Below are positions 1 through 8,663 of a stretch of 64,000 nucleotides of DNA, one piece after another (the first letter of the stretch is position 1; the number at the start of each line of letters is the position of its first letter). Location of the stretch: positions 1 to 64,000 of the forward strand of contig CADAFP010000008.1 of assembly GCA_902787185.1 (NCBI GenBank). The letters run 5' to 3'. This DNA is from an uncultured Bacteroidales bacterium. Lineage in GTDB: Bacteria > Bacteroidota > Bacteroidia > Bacteroidales > Muribaculaceae. The position numbers and the translations under genes were made by a program. The notes beneath the pieces were generated by a model, which made no database searches, was not told the origin of the DNA, and saw only the letters and a list, made by a program, of their open reading frames with translations.

Positions 1-30
1 CGGGCCAATTGTTCATATAGTTTACTCTCC

Positions 31-54
31 ATGCCGCAAATATCGGCATTTTTC
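31..54 (+). terminator. Intrinsic terminator of an upstream gene
   Basis: A 6-bp stem (ATGCCG / CGGCAT) with a 7-base loop is followed by a run of five to six T on the + strand. It probably ends transcription of a + strand gene left of the window. No T-run follows on the other strand, so it looks unidirectional. Confidence 0.6.
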
Positions 55-140
55 AACTTTTCACAATTATTTGCCCCCACCTTTTATCGGGTGAGCCATA
101 AAAAGGGCGAGGCTATAACATGACGAGCCGAAAAAAAATG

Positions 141-148
141 TAACTTTG
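141..148 (+). promoter_or_regulatory. Bacteroidota -7 box upstream of rnz
   Basis: TAACTTTG matches the Bacteroidota -7 consensus TAnnTTTG exactly and lies about 70 bases before the rnz start. I see no clear -33 TTTG at the usual 19-21 base spacing, so the assignment rests on the -7 box alone. Confidence 0.5.
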
Positions 149-219
149 CAACGTCATTGAGTGGTGCTGCCGGCACATCATTAGAATATTGATACTGTAT
201 TATAAAACGCTACAAATAA

Positions 220-1152
220 ATGACACGGCTGGAATTGAACATACTGGGATGCGGAAGCGCGACGATGACACCGCGCCACCAGCCGTCGTGCCAAGTATTG
301 AACGTGAGGGACAACCTGATGATGATTGATTGCGGCGAGGGAGCCCAGCTGGCGGTGCGCCGCATGAAACTCAAGCTGATGCGGTTGAATCACATTTTCA
401 TCAGCCACCTGCACGGCGACCATTGCTTCGGGTTGCCTGGCTTGATATCAACGATGGCGCTATTGAACCGTACCAACTCACTGACGATTCACACGTTCAA
501 AGACGGGGCGGATTTGTTCGGACAGATGTTAGATTACTTTTGCCGCGAGCGCCCCTTCGAGGTGCGTTTCAATATCATCGACACCCACAAGCGTGTCGTC
601 TGGGAAGATGATGCGTTAACAGTGACCACATTTCCGCTGGTGCACCGCGTTCCTGCCGTGGGTTTCCTGTTCAGGGAGAAGCCTAAGTTGCGCCACATCA
701 TCGGCGAGGAGGTAGCCCGGCTGGGTGTGCCCCACTATGCCATGAACGCCCTGCGTGAAGGTCAAGACTGGGTCACTCCCGAGGGTGTTATCGTCCCTAA
801 CGATCAGTTGACCACCCCTGCCGATGTTGCCATCAGCTACGCCTATTGCAGCGACACCAAGTTCTCACGCCGCGTCATCAAGAGCGTGGAGGGTGTTGAC
901 TGGCTATACCATGAGGCCACCTACGACGAGAGCCTGCGCATTAAGGCGCACAAGCGCTACCACAGCACTGCCCTCGAGGCGGCTACCGTCGCCCATGAGG
1001 CGGGCGTGAAGCAACTCATCCTGGGGCACTTCTCCAAGCGCTACCTCGACGAGACTCCGCTGCTGCATGAGGCCCAAGCGGTGTTCCCCGCTACACGACT
1101 TGCCAACGAGGGGCTGGTGATCGACTTGAATCAATTAGAAATTAGGAATTAG
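220..1152 (+). CDS. rnz: Ribonuclease Z
   Basis: Cytoplasmic metallo-beta-lactamase-fold endonuclease that cleaves the 3' trailer of tRNA precursors. The 310 residues match the usual short-form RNase Z length. The zinc signature HLHGDH is at residues 63-68, and further expected metal or catalytic positions are H142, D212, the HEAT motif at 231-234, HST at 248-250 and H270. The gene has its own -7 box upstream. The last residues (about LEIRN) and the TAG stop are encoded by a TTAG-type simple array that starts inside the gene, so the C-terminus has been shaped by a repeat. Family assignment is secure; start chosen as the first ATG giving the full N-terminal strand LNILGCGS. Confidence 0.96.
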   Translation: MTRLELNILGCGSATMTPRHQPSCQVLNVRDNLMMIDCGEGAQLAVRRMKLKLMRLNHIFISHLHGDHCFGLPGLISTMALLNRTNSLTIHTFKDGADLFGQMLDYFCRERPFEVRFNIIDTHKRVVWEDDALTVTTFPLVHRVPAVGFLFREKPKLRHIIGEEVARLGVPHYAMNALREGQDWVTPEGVIVPNDQLTTPADVAISYAYCSDTKFSRRVIKSVEGVDWLYHEATYDESLRIKAHKRYHSTALEAATVAHEAGVKQLILGHFSKRYLDETPLLHEAQAVFPATRLANEGLVIDLNQLEIRN

Positions 1153-1180
1153 AAATTAGAAATTGGGGTTAGTGGATGCC
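1134..1180 (+). repeat. TTAG-type simple array ending in GGATGCC
   Basis: Successive units of the form ATTAGAA/ATTAGGA run across the end of rnz and continue to GTTAGTGGATGCC. The same TTAG-plus-GGATGCC combination occurs on the other strand at 4757-4910. The array contributes the rnz stop codon. Confidence 0.6.
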
Positions 1181-1504
1181 AACAGAAACTTTTTCTAAAG
1201 CGATTAAACTTTGGGGACAGGTGAGAGTCCAATGGGTGATTTTTGCGTTGGGAAGGTTGTTGGTCATGCCAGACACGAAGGCGCAAAGTGAAAGTTATTA
1301 CATTATTTAACGTAACGTTGAGGTAAAAACATTGAAAATTTGTTTAAAAACATTGTGTTTTAATTCGTTAAAATCTAAAAATCCCTTATTGGGCGCAAAT
1401 TAAGTAAATTTTTCTTTATTGTTTGAAGAAAAAGTATTTCCTTTGCAGTCTCAAAATTGTGAACATACATTATTTACATAACAACTATTTTAAAATTAAC
1501 GACT
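1153..1504. other. Intergenic region before acpP
   Basis: About 350 bases without a convincing gene. It holds the rest of the TTAG array, a short motif ACGAAGGCGCAAAGT (near 1277) that recurs in similar form after rnc (near 3957), and an AT-rich leader before acpP. TTCCTTTG at 1437-1444 is an imperfect -7 box about 60 bases before the acpP start and is the best promoter candidate. Confidence 0.45.
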
Positions 1505-1747
1505 ATGTCAGAAATTGAAGAAAGAGTAAAACAAATTATCGTTGACAAATTAGGTGTTAGCGAGTCTGAGGTAACGCCCGAGGCTACTTTCAGCCAGGAT
1601 CTGGGTGCTGATAGTCTTGATACCGTCGAGCTGATCATGGAATTTGAGAAGCAGTTTGACATCAAGATCCCCGATGACAAGTCTGAGACCATCCAAAACG
1701 TAGGCGACGCCATCAAGTTCATTGAAGAGGCTAAGGCTGCCGAATAA
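1505..1747 (+). CDS. acpP: Acyl carrier protein of fatty acid synthesis
   Basis: Small acidic carrier protein that holds growing fatty acyl chains on a 4'-phosphopantetheine arm. The 80 residues are typical in length, and the attachment motif [10 protein letters not shown] places the modified serine at residue 37. It lies immediately before fabF, the usual housekeeping pairing in Bacteroidota, which distinguishes it from the four divergent carrier proteins at 18.8-29.7 kb. There is no strong Shine-Dalgarno sequence; the leader is A/T-rich, as is common in this phylum. A hairpin with a T-run follows the gene, so acpP may be transcribed in excess of fabF. Confidence 0.97.
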   Translation: MSEIEERVKQIIVDKLGVSESEVTPEATFSQDLGADSLDTVELIMEFEKQFDIKIPDDKSETIQNVGDAIKFIEEAKAAE

Positions 1748-1759
1748 AGAAACTCTTAC

Positions 1760-1817
1760 AGGTGGATACTATGATTCGGCCTCATGACGGGGTCCATGTC
1801 ATGGCATCCACCTTTTT
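1760..1817 (+). terminator. Hairpin with T-run between acpP and fabF
   Basis: AGGTGGAT at 1760-1767 pairs with ATCCACCT at 1806-1813, followed by TTTTT. An inner CATGAC/GTCATG pair strengthens the structure. It sits in the acpP-fabF gap and would act as a partial terminator that keeps acpP mRNA more abundant than fabF. The attenuation role is inferred. Confidence 0.65.
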
Positions 1818-1836
1818 ATAAACTTCCTACTACCAC

Positions 1837-3117
1837 ATGGAATTAAAGAGAGTAGTGGTAACAGGTCTGGGTGCCATCACTCCCATCGGTATGGACGTTG
1901 AAACCACATGGAACAACGCCCTAGGTGTGAGCGGTGCAGGACCTATTACTTATTTTGACACGACACTGTTCAAGACCAAGTTTGCCTGCGAGGTCAAAGG
2001 CTTTGATCCACTGAACTTCGTGAATGACCCCAACGACCGCCGTGAGGTGAAAGACTTCAAGCGCAACGACCTGTACACCCAGTACGCGTTGGCCTGTGCT
2101 AAGCAAGCCGTTGAGGACGCCAACCTGCTTGCCGACGGCATCGACCGCGACGAGGTGGGCGTGATTTTCGCGTCAGGAATCGGTGGACTTCACACCTTTG
2201 AGGACCAGGCCGGCGACTACGCCAGGAATCCTGAACGAGGCCCCATGTACAGCCCGTTCTTCATCCCGACGATGATTGCCGACATCGCTGCGGGCCAGAT
2301 TTCTATTAAGTACGGTTTCCGCGGTCCTAACTTCGGTATTGTATCAGCATGTGCCACCTCGACCAATGCGCTTATCGACGCTTTCAACTACGTACGTCTG
2401 GGCAAGGCCAAAGCCATCGTTACCGGTGGTAGCGAGGCTCCCCTGTTCCCGGCCGGCGTGGGTGGCTTCAATGCCATGAAGGCCATCTCGTTGCGCAACG
2501 ATGACCCCGAAGGTGCCTCAAGGCCCTTCAGCGGTTCGCGTGACGGTTTCGTCATGGGCGAGGGCGGTGTATGCCTTGTGTTCGAAGAGTTGGAGCATGC
2601 GCTGGCTCGCGGTGCCAAGATTTATGGCGAGGTTATCGGTGGCGGAATGAGCGCCGATGCTTACCATATCACCGCCAGCCACCCCGAGGGTCTGGGTGCC
2701 AAGCTCGTGATGCAGCGTGCCATCGAGGACGCCGGCATCAAGCCCGAGGATGTTGACTATGTCAACGCCCACGGCACATCTACCCCCGTTGGAGACCTGA
2801 GCGAGGCTCAGGCCGTGAAGGATGTCTTTGGCGAGCATGCCTTTAAGCTCAACGTGAGCAGCACCAAGTCGATGACGGGCCACATGCTGGGCGCCACGGG
2901 TGCTATGGAGGCCGTCTTCTGCATTCTCGCTTGCCGCGATGACATTGTTCCCCCCACCATCAATCATGCCGATGGTGACGAGGACGAGCGCATCGATTAC
3001 AAGATGAACTTCACCTTCAACAAGGCACAAAAGCGTACAGTTAACATTGCACTTTCCAACACGTTTGGTTTTGGTGGACATAACGCGAGCATCATTGTCA
3101 AGAAATACCAGAAATAA
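1837..3117 (+). CDS. fabF: 3-oxoacyl-ACP synthase II
   Basis: Elongating ketosynthase of type II fatty acid synthesis, condensing malonyl-ACP with acyl-ACP in the cytoplasm. The 426 residues fit the family. The catalytic triad is visible: Cys172 in SACATST, His312 in NAHGTSTPVGD and His349 in KSMTGHMLGATG. It follows acpP by 89 bases containing a terminator-like hairpin and precedes rnc by about 20 bases, giving the conserved acpP-fabF-rnc order. No internal anomalies were seen. Confidence 0.97.
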   Translation: MELKRVVVTGLGAITPIGMDVETTWNNALGVSGAGPITYFDTTLFKTKFACEVKGFDPLNFVNDPNDRREVKDFKRNDLYTQYALACAKQAVEDANLLADGIDRDEVGVIFASGIGGLHTFEDQAGDYARNPERGPMYSPFFIPTMIADIAAGQISIKYGFRGPNFGIVSACATSTNALIDAFNYVRLGKAKAIVTGGSEAPLFPAGVGGFNAMKAISLRNDDPEGASRPFSGSRDGFVMGEGGVCLVFEELEHALARGAKIYGEVIGGGMSADAYHITASHPEGLGAKLVMQRAIEDAGIKPEDVDYVNAHGTSTPVGDLSEAQAVKDVFGEHAFKLNVSSTKSMTGHMLGATGAMEAVFCILACRDDIVPPTINHADGDEDERIDYKMNFTFNKAQKRTVNIALSNTFGFGGHNASIIVKKYQK

Positions 3118-3139
3118 ACCCCTGGGATAAGACCACGTG

Positions 3140-3922
3140 ATGCCGTTGAACAACGCCATATCACTCATAAAGCTCCTTTTCGTCAAGGATAAGGAGCTTT
3201 ATGTTTTTATACGTCGCATCACCGGCTACTATCCGCGCGACATCAGGCTCTACCGGTTGGCGATGATTCACCGCTCCAAACCGTTAAAGCTCGACAACGG
3301 GCGCTGGTGCAACAACGAGCGGCTGGAATTTCTGGGCGATGCCGTGCTGGGCAATGTCGTCGCCGACTTCCTCTACCACACCTACCCTGGCAAGCATGAG
3401 GGTTTCCTCACCTCGACGCGAGCCAAGATTGTTCAGCGTGAGAGCCTGAACCGCATCGGCAACAGCCTGCATCTCGACACCCATGTGCGCGCCATGACAC
3501 ACACCTCCACCCACAACAGCTACATCAGCGGCAATGCCCTTGAGGCCCTCGTCGGGGCCGTCTATCTGGACCAGGGACACAAACGCTGCCGCAAATTCAT
3601 CGTCAACCGTCTGATCAAGAAGTTCTTTGACCTGAACGACCTGGTCAAGACAGAGCAGAACTTCAAGTCCCGCCTCATCGAGTGGACACAGAAGTACAGA
3701 GTCCCCATCGAGTTTGAACTCGTTGACACCTACCCCGACGCCGACAAGAATCCCGTCTTCCGCACCGCGGTCATCCTTGGGGGTATCTACGCAAGCGATG
3801 CGGTGGGCTACAGCAAGAAGGAGTCCCACCAGAGCGCCTCCAAGAAGGCCCTCGAACGCCTGCAGCAAGACCCGCAGTTCTGCGAACAGGTACTCTCGTC
3901 GGCCAGTCTCACGACCATGTAG
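3140..3922 (+). CDS. rnc: Ribonuclease III
   Basis: Double-strand-specific endoribonuclease that processes rRNA precursors and structured mRNAs. The signature NNERLEFLGDAVL is at residues 58-70, and the second catalytic acidic position is in GNALEALVGAVYLD (Glu near 133-135). The C-terminal part from about residue 180 matches a dsRNA-binding domain. The start is GTGATG; I chose the ATG at 3140, though the GTG at 3137 would add only one residue. The short spacing to fabF suggests co-transcription. Confidence 0.95.
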   Translation: MPLNNAISLIKLLFVKDKELYVFIRRITGYYPRDIRLYRLAMIHRSKPLKLDNGRWCNNERLEFLGDAVLGNVVADFLYHTYPGKHEGFLTSTRAKIVQRESLNRIGNSLHLDTHVRAMTHTSTHNSYISGNALEALVGAVYLDQGHKRCRKFIVNRLIKKFFDLNDLVKTEQNFKSRLIEWTQKYRVPIEFELVDTYPDADKNPVFRTAVILGGIYASDAVGYSKKESHQSASKKALERLQQDPQFCEQVLSSASLTTM

Positions 3923-4069
3923 CCATTCAGCGAAAAGCCTGGCACCAAACCTCACGCCAAGGCGCAAAGTACATTAGGATGAATCGTGACTAAGTCACTA
4001 ACAAACGTGAATTAGTCTAAAATATGGTTTCATATTGAGGGTTTTTCATCAAACTTTTGTAATTTCGCC

Positions 4070-4077
4070 CAACTTTG
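4070..4077 (+). promoter_or_regulatory. Possible -7 box of the 4111 gene
   Basis: CAACTTTG differs from TAnnTTTG only at the first base and lies 34 bases before the ATG at 4111. This also argues against the in-frame TTG at 4075 as the start codon, because it would overlap the promoter. Confidence 0.4.
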
Positions 4078-4110
4078 CGGCTGAAAAAATGCCCTAACGA
4101 TAGAACTCAC

Positions 4111-4761
4111 ATGAGACCGATAACCAACATACTACTTGTTCTGGCACTCATTTGCTATGTGTTCCTGCCATTTCACGACATTTCATTGCATGGCACGGTA
4201 ACCGGCTTGGGATTCACTGCCGGCACCATTTCCCAGTCCCCTACTATCGGCAACGTCCTTTTCGCGTTGCTGCCATTCATCACTTGCTTTGGCGCTATCG
4301 CCCTCAACTGCCTCAAGAAGCGCTGGTGGGTGCTCGGCAGCATTGCGCTGATTATCATTGGGTTGTGGTTTTTCATGCACACCAACAGTCTTGACAACAT
4401 CAGTCTGCAGCATGCCCCTGAAGTGACGCCCGACAATGACCTGGGCGAGGGTTTTAAGATTATCGGTTTGGGTATCGGCTATAAACTGGCATTCGTGTTG
4501 ACCGGCCTGTCGTTGTTGTCGGCCATCATCTCACTGTTACCGTTCAAGTTTAACGAGACCATTGAGCGCGCCGTTGATGACACGCTCGAGGATGGAAGTC
4601 GCCATGTGCGTCAAGAATTTAACCGATTGGAGAGCAACCTGCACAAGTCTCACCGCGCCAAACGTTCCTCTCCCACTCCCCCTGAAGCAACTGAGCAGCC
4701 GCCCGTCAAGCCAGACGAAATCGAGGACAAGGAAGACCCCACGCGGTTTATGCCTCAGTAG
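4111..4761 (+). CDS. Small integral membrane protein, unknown function
   Basis: I do not recognise the family. The 216-residue product begins with a hydrophobic segment (residues 5-18) and has about four predicted membrane spans up to residue 150, then a charged, proline-rich cytoplasmic-type tail (ERAVDDTLEDGSRH, then PTPPEATEQPPVKP). An upstream in-frame TTG at 4075 is rejected because a -7 box overlaps it. The stop codon lies at the first bases of a long TAG-rich repeat, so the C-terminus may have been set by insertion of that repeat. It stands alone between rnc and a minus-strand lipoprotein. Confidence 0.7.
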   Translation: MRPITNILLVLALICYVFLPFHDISLHGTVTGLGFTAGTISQSPTIGNVLFALLPFITCFGAIALNCLKKRWWVLGSIALIIIGLWFFMHTNSLDNISLQHAPEVTPDNDLGEGFKIIGLGIGYKLAFVLTGLSLLSAIISLLPFKFNETIERAVDDTLEDGSRHVRQEFNRLESNLHKSHRAKRSSPTPPEATEQPPVKPDEIEDKEDPTRFMPQ

Positions 4762-4910
4762 TTTCTAGTCCTTAGTTTCTAGTCCTTAGTCCCTAGTTGG
4801 CATCCGCGCCCTAAAGCCTAAGTAGTTTCTAGTCCTTAGTTTCTAGTCCCTAGTTGGCATCCGCGCCCTAAAGCCTAATGCCTAATGCCTAATAGTCCCT
4901 AGTTGTTAGT
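4757..4910. repeat. Tandem TAG-rich array, two long units
   Basis: Two consecutive units (about 4757-4820 and 4821-4877) share the core TTCTAGTCCTTAG...CTAGTTGGCATCC and then GCGCCCTAAAGCCTAA. A shorter stretch of GCCTAAT units follows. On the reverse strand it reads as TTAG-type units ending in GGATGCC, as in the array at 1134-1180. It fills the space between two convergent genes. Confidence 0.7.
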
Positions 4911-5447
4911 GGGGGTTCCAGAATTGACGGGGTGATGCATGTCGATGCGCTTAAACGTGAGCGGCGACGTCACCTTGAGGGTATTGCGATTGGCACCATA
5001 GAAAAGCACCCTGCCTGCCAGCACATCATAGTTGCGCAATACGCCATGCACATTCTTATACACCATGTCGGCCATGTAGATATAGGCATGGTCGAGTTCG
5101 ACACTGTGCAGCAATGCCCATTTTCCAGAGAATGAGCCTTGCCACAGCAACTGCCACTCGTCATGCTCGGGTGTTCCATCGGATGACACGTTGGTGCGCA
5201 CCAATTCATTATAATATCCCGAGAAAGTGCTGTCCTTGACATTAAACGTATAGTACAGTTCGATAAAGTGGATACTGTCATCATACTGATAAACCCATTC
5301 GCCATCCATATACTTGCGGTACTGATCGTTGAGTTCAACGGTCTCAAGCGTGGTCCAGTCGGTTTCGAAGACCTCATGGTCACCCTCACAGGAAAACAGT
5401 CCTGTCATCACAACAACAGCCAATAGTAATACCCAAACACGATTCAT
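4899..5447 (-). CDS. Lipoprotein, unknown function
   Basis: A 182-residue secreted lipoprotein of no recognised family. From the chosen start the sequence has a short basic n-region, a hydrophobic core and the lipobox LFSC with Cys about residue 20, so it should be lipid-anchored. The ATG at 5447 is preceded by AAAGGAGA at good spacing; the longer open frame from 5507 would bury the signal peptide. The mature part is rich in W, Y and acidic residues with beta-strand character, similar in style to lipocalin-like lipoproteins of Bacteroidales, but I cannot assign it. Confidence 0.75.
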   Translation of the reverse strand: MNRVWVLLLAVVVMTGLFSCEGDHEVFETDWTTLETVELNDQYRKYMDGEWVYQYDDSIHFIELYYTFNVKDSTFSGYYNELVRTNVSSDGTPEHDEWQLLWQGSFSGKWALLHSVELDHAYIYMADMVYKNVHGVLRNYDVLAGRVLFYGANRNTLKVTSPLTFKRIDMHHPVNSGTPTNN

Positions 5448-5510
5448 AATCTCTCCTTTTTTTGTTAAAACGCAAAAACCCTTGCCTTTATTGCTCAAAC
5501 ACGACAAAAT

Positions 5511-5539
5511 GGTCTGGACACACCGTGTGCATCCAGACC
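5511..5539 (-). terminator. Intrinsic terminator after the barrel gene
   Basis: GGTCTGGA at 5511-5518 pairs with TCCAGACC at 5532-5539, with an inner CAC/GTG pair. On the minus strand the stem is followed by ATTTTG. It lies 30 bases downstream of the barrel gene stop. Confidence 0.65.
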
Positions 5540-5568
5540 GTCACTAATCTTATTAATCACCTAATCGT

Positions 5569-8121
5569 TTAATTAGCACCGCCCATGCCGCCAACGGGAG
5601 TGTTGCCAGTGTTGCCTGACTGCTTGCCGCTGCCGATGAGGTCGTCGTTCTCGATGGTCTTGTCGGACTTCTTGACACGGGTCGAGAGCGAGCCGAAACG
5701 GTAACTGATGTTGATGCCGAAGCGGCGGGCATTCTGCTCAAAGCGTGTCCAACCCGTCACGTCGCCCTGGGTTATATAATTCTTCATGCTCATGTACTTG
5801 CCGCTGAAGGGCACGATCGCCTGCAATTGAACCGTCAGGCGGTCCTCCTTGAGGAACGAGCGCTGCAGGCTGAAGCCGTGGAAGAAGACTGTTCCCATGC
5901 GGCCATACAGGTCGTTGATGCCACCGCCCCACATGCCGGCGAAGCCCGACAGCTGCAGTTTCCAGGGCAGGAACTGGGTGACATTGGCAAAGAAGTTGCC
6001 GCTCACACGGTCATTCTTCAGACCGAGTTCCTTGCTCTTGTAGTAATTGTAGCCGATAGAACCGTTGAGCATGACATTGGTCTTCTGACTCAGCATCCAC
6101 TGCACGAAGGCCGACACTGTCGTCGAGTAAGTCTTGAGCGTGTTGGCATAGGTGGATACCTGCACCAGACCGTCGGCCCACTTCACGGCACCAATGCCGT
6201 TGTTGCTGAACTGGAACTGCGGCGTGACGTTGAAGGTCAACTTGGGACCCACGCGCATATAGGTCAAGCTCACTGAGTGGTAATGGACGCTACCCAAGTC
6301 GGTATTTCCATAGGAGCGGGTTGTCGGGGTCTCAATCACTGCAGGATTGAGGTAGCTGATGCCCGGTCGGTTGATGCTGGCAGCATAGGACAGCTTGAGG
6401 CTGTTGGACCAGTTGAACTGGTAGCGCAGGCTGGCACTGGGCACAAAGTCGTTGAGATGTGCTTCATAGGCATCCTGCTGGCCATCGGGATAAGTGGCGC
6501 GCAGGTAGCTGTGCTCGTAGCGCAGTCCGGCACGGGCGTCCCACGGCCCGCTGTGAAAGGTGTAGCTCACATAGGCGGCACCCACCTGAGTCACGTGCTT
6601 GTAGCGCATGTCGGTGTCATCGTCGATGCCCAGGTAGTCCAACACGTTGTGACTGCGGTTCAAGCGGTAGATATATTTGGCGCCGGTCTCGAGTTTATGC
6701 TTCTCGGCCAGGGGGCGCGTCCAGTCGAGCTGCACGGTATGCTCGTTGAAGTTCTCTTTACCGTTCTGGTCGATGCCGTAGTAGGCAACGGGCATGTTAA
6801 CGAGGTCGGTGTAACGCGAATTGTCCTTGTTCTTGTTACGGAAGGCCGAGAGCATGTAACTCAGCGTGATTGTCTCGTCCTTGAGGCCGGTGCGGCGCTG
6901 GTAATCCACGCGGGTATCGAAGTTGTAACTATCAGTATTGGTGTGATTGTTCATCCCATAGCTGTAGAGAGGTCGCTCCATCACGTCTCGCATGATGTTG
7001 GTGTTCACACCGTTACCGGCATAATTGTAAGCAAAGCCATTCAACGACCACGAGAGGAGGTTAAGCGTGTCGGGCTCCCAGCTGGCGCTCACATCGGCAA
7101 AGTGCACGGTCACCTTGTCGGCATCAAACTTCGTGTTGCCCAACAGTTCGGCTCCGCTTTGGGTATAGTGATTGAGCGTGGTTGAGCGATAGCCCTGCCC
7201 GTTATTGCCATCGTGATGGATACCATAGTCCACCGACAGCACGACCTTGTCGAGTTGGGTGGTCATGTTCAGCGAACCGCCAACGGCACCCTTGTGGTCT
7301 GCCCTGGCCGATGCCATGCCTGAGACGCCCTTGAGCGTTGAATTGTCGGCCATCACGATGTTCAGAATCATCGTTGTGCCCTCGGCATCATATTTTGCGC
7401 CAGGTTCGGTGATGACCTCGATGCGCTTGACGCTGCTGGCTGGCATCGCCTTGAGGATGTCCTTGGCATTACGCGACAGCGAGGGGTCGGGATGGCCATT
7501 GCGGAAGATCTTGAAGTTCTGCTGGCCATTGACGCGAATCTCATCGCTGGCATCGACGCTTACCATGGGCACCTTGCGCAGCATCGTCAACACGTTGTTG
7601 GTCTTGCTGTCGGCATCATCAGCGACGCTATAGCCGATGCGGTCCACCTCCTGCTTGATGAGCTGGCGCTGGGCGGTGACCTCGATGCCCTCGAGCTGGA
7701 TGTTGTCAAACACGCTCAGCAGCGAGTCGTTGACCCAGTCATCGTCATCCACGGGAGCCTTGACGGCATCGCGTGTCATGTTCAGCGGCATCGGGTAACC
7801 CATGATGGTAAAGGAGCCCTCGAGGGTATTGCCCTTGAGCTCTGCCCTATAGACACCGCCGCCTTGAGGCTCGGTCACGGTGAGTTTGTTGCCCTCGAAC
7901 GAAGCCTTGGTGGGCACGTCATAGAGCTGCTGCATCGGGGAGTCCATCGTGACAGTGATGTTATCACCATTCTGCTGGATGTGGATGACCAGAGGTATCG
8001 ACTGCGGCCCAGCTACCATGTTGCCGCGCCAGGTGCCGTTGAAATCTTGGGCCATTGCCATAAAGCTGGTGAGCACTATCATGAGTGCACTCAGTAATCG
8101 GATAGATAATTGACGTTTCAT
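5569..8121 (-). CDS. TonB-receptor-like outer membrane beta-barrel protein
   Basis: 850 residues. An N-terminal signal peptide ends near AMAQ (residue 25). Next is a small beta-sandwich-like region (about 27-120) and a plug-like segment (about 155-260, with NNVLTMLRKVPMVSVD and RIEVITEPGAKYDAEGTTMILNIVM). The remainder is a long barrel of alternating aromatic strands, matching the outer membrane beta-barrel family (PF14905 type) rather than a SusC with CarboxypepD-like and STN domains. It ends with an unusual polar tail (IENDDLIGSGKQSG... GGMGGAN) after the last strand instead of a terminal aromatic. Substrate is unknown; no SusD partner is adjacent. Divergent from the YbjQ-family gene. Confidence 0.85.
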   Translation of the reverse strand: MKRQLSIRLLSALMIVLTSFMAMAQDFNGTWRGNMVAGPQSIPLVIHIQQNGDNITVTMDSPMQQLYDVPTKASFEGNKLTVTEPQGGGVYRAELKGNTLEGSFTIMGYPMPLNMTRDAVKAPVDDDDWVNDSLLSVFDNIQLEGIEVTAQRQLIKQEVDRIGYSVADDADSKTNNVLTMLRKVPMVSVDASDEIRVNGQQNFKIFRNGHPDPSLSRNAKDILKAMPASSVKRIEVITEPGAKYDAEGTTMILNIVMADNSTLKGVSGMASARADHKGAVGGSLNMTTQLDKVVLSVDYGIHHDGNNGQGYRSTTLNHYTQSGAELLGNTKFDADKVTVHFADVSASWEPDTLNLLSWSLNGFAYNYAGNGVNTNIMRDVMERPLYSYGMNNHTNTDSYNFDTRVDYQRRTGLKDETITLSYMLSAFRNKNKDNSRYTDLVNMPVAYYGIDQNGKENFNEHTVQLDWTRPLAEKHKLETGAKYIYRLNRSHNVLDYLGIDDDTDMRYKHVTQVGAAYVSYTFHSGPWDARAGLRYEHSYLRATYPDGQQDAYEAHLNDFVPSASLRYQFNWSNSLKLSYAASINRPGISYLNPAVIETPTTRSYGNTDLGSVHYHSVSLTYMRVGPKLTFNVTPQFQFSNNGIGAVKWADGLVQVSTYANTLKTYSTTVSAFVQWMLSQKTNVMLNGSIGYNYYKSKELGLKNDRVSGNFFANVTQFLPWKLQLSGFAGMWGGGINDLYGRMGTVFFHGFSLQRSFLKEDRLTVQLQAIVPFSGKYMSMKNYITQGDVTGWTRFEQNARRFGINISYRFGSLSTRVKKSDKTIENDDLIGSGKQSGNTGNTPVGGMGGAN

Positions 8122-8158
8122 TGCTACTATCTGGGTTTAATTGTTATCGTTTTGCTTA

Positions 8159-8232
8159 TTAGACGCACGAGCATGTCAAAAAGTTACAAAATTTCTTGTT
8201 TTTTCGTCGCTTTTGTCTGTTAGACGCATGAG
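8159..8232. repeat. Direct repeat in divergent promoter region
   Basis: TTAGACGCACGAG at 8159-8171 recurs as TTAGACGCATGAG at 8220-8232, 61 bases apart. Each copy is followed by a similar A-rich stretch leading to AGTTACA or ACTACA. The pair lies between the divergent barrel and YbjQ-family genes and could be a regulator-binding pair; that role is inference. Confidence 0.5.
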
Positions 8233-8273
8233 GGTAATGAAAAACTACAGATCAGGACGATTTTTTTTGGCAT

Positions 8274-8281
8274 TATTTTTG
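8274..8281 (+). promoter_or_regulatory. -7 box of the YbjQ-family gene
   Basis: TATTTTTG matches TAnnTTTG and lies 45 bases before the ATG at 8326. No TTTG at about 20 bases upstream was found. Confidence 0.5.
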
Positions 8282-8325
8282 CAGGGATATTTTTCGTGTT
8301 ATCAATCCATTAAAAAGAAAAAATT

Positions 8326-8643
8326 ATGTTACTTTCGACTACTTCCCAAATCGAGGGATCCACTATCAGAGCTTACAAAGGTGTAGTGACTGGCGAGACA
8401 ATCATCGGCGCAAACTTCCTCAAGGACATTTTTGCCGGCATCCGAGACATTGTGGGCGGCCGTTCGGCCTCCTATGAGAAGGTATTGCGTCAGGCCAAGG
8501 AGATTGCCATGAACGAGATGGTGGACCGCGCCCAGGAGATGGGTGCCAATGCCATCGTGGGCATCGACATCGACTACGAGACCATCGGCAAGGACAACTC
8601 CATGCTCATGGTAGCCACCAGCGGCACTGCCGTCGTCATCTGA
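8326..8643 (+). CDS. YbjQ/UPF0145 family protein
   Basis: 105-residue cytoplasmic protein of the YbjQ (DUF74, putative heavy-metal-binding) family. The family pattern is clear: STTSQIEG near the N-terminus, [18 protein letters not shown], then [25 protein letters not shown] (about 62-87) and the C-terminal [10 protein letters not shown]. Members form pentameric rings; the cellular role is not settled. Length is typical. It has its own -7 box upstream and is followed by a 71-bp palindrome shared with the convergent GH31 gene. Confidence 0.9.
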   Translation: MLLSTTSQIEGSTIRAYKGVVTGETIIGANFLKDIFAGIRDIVGGRSASYEKVLRQAKEIAMNEMVDRAQEMGANAIVGIDIDYETIGKDNSMLMVATSGTAVVI

Positions 8644-8663
8644 CGCCCCCCTCGAAAAAAAAC

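Noticed and set aside
4075-4110. TTG start 12 codons upstream for the 4111 membrane protein
   Set aside because: It overlaps the best -7 promoter box, so the ATG at 4111 is preferred.
6277-7185. Long open frame opposite the barrel gene
   Set aside because: It is antisense to a strongly supported 850-residue outer membrane protein and its translation has no recognisable domain; GC-rich antisense frames of this kind occur opposite most long genes here (also 10191-11141 and 2518-3186).
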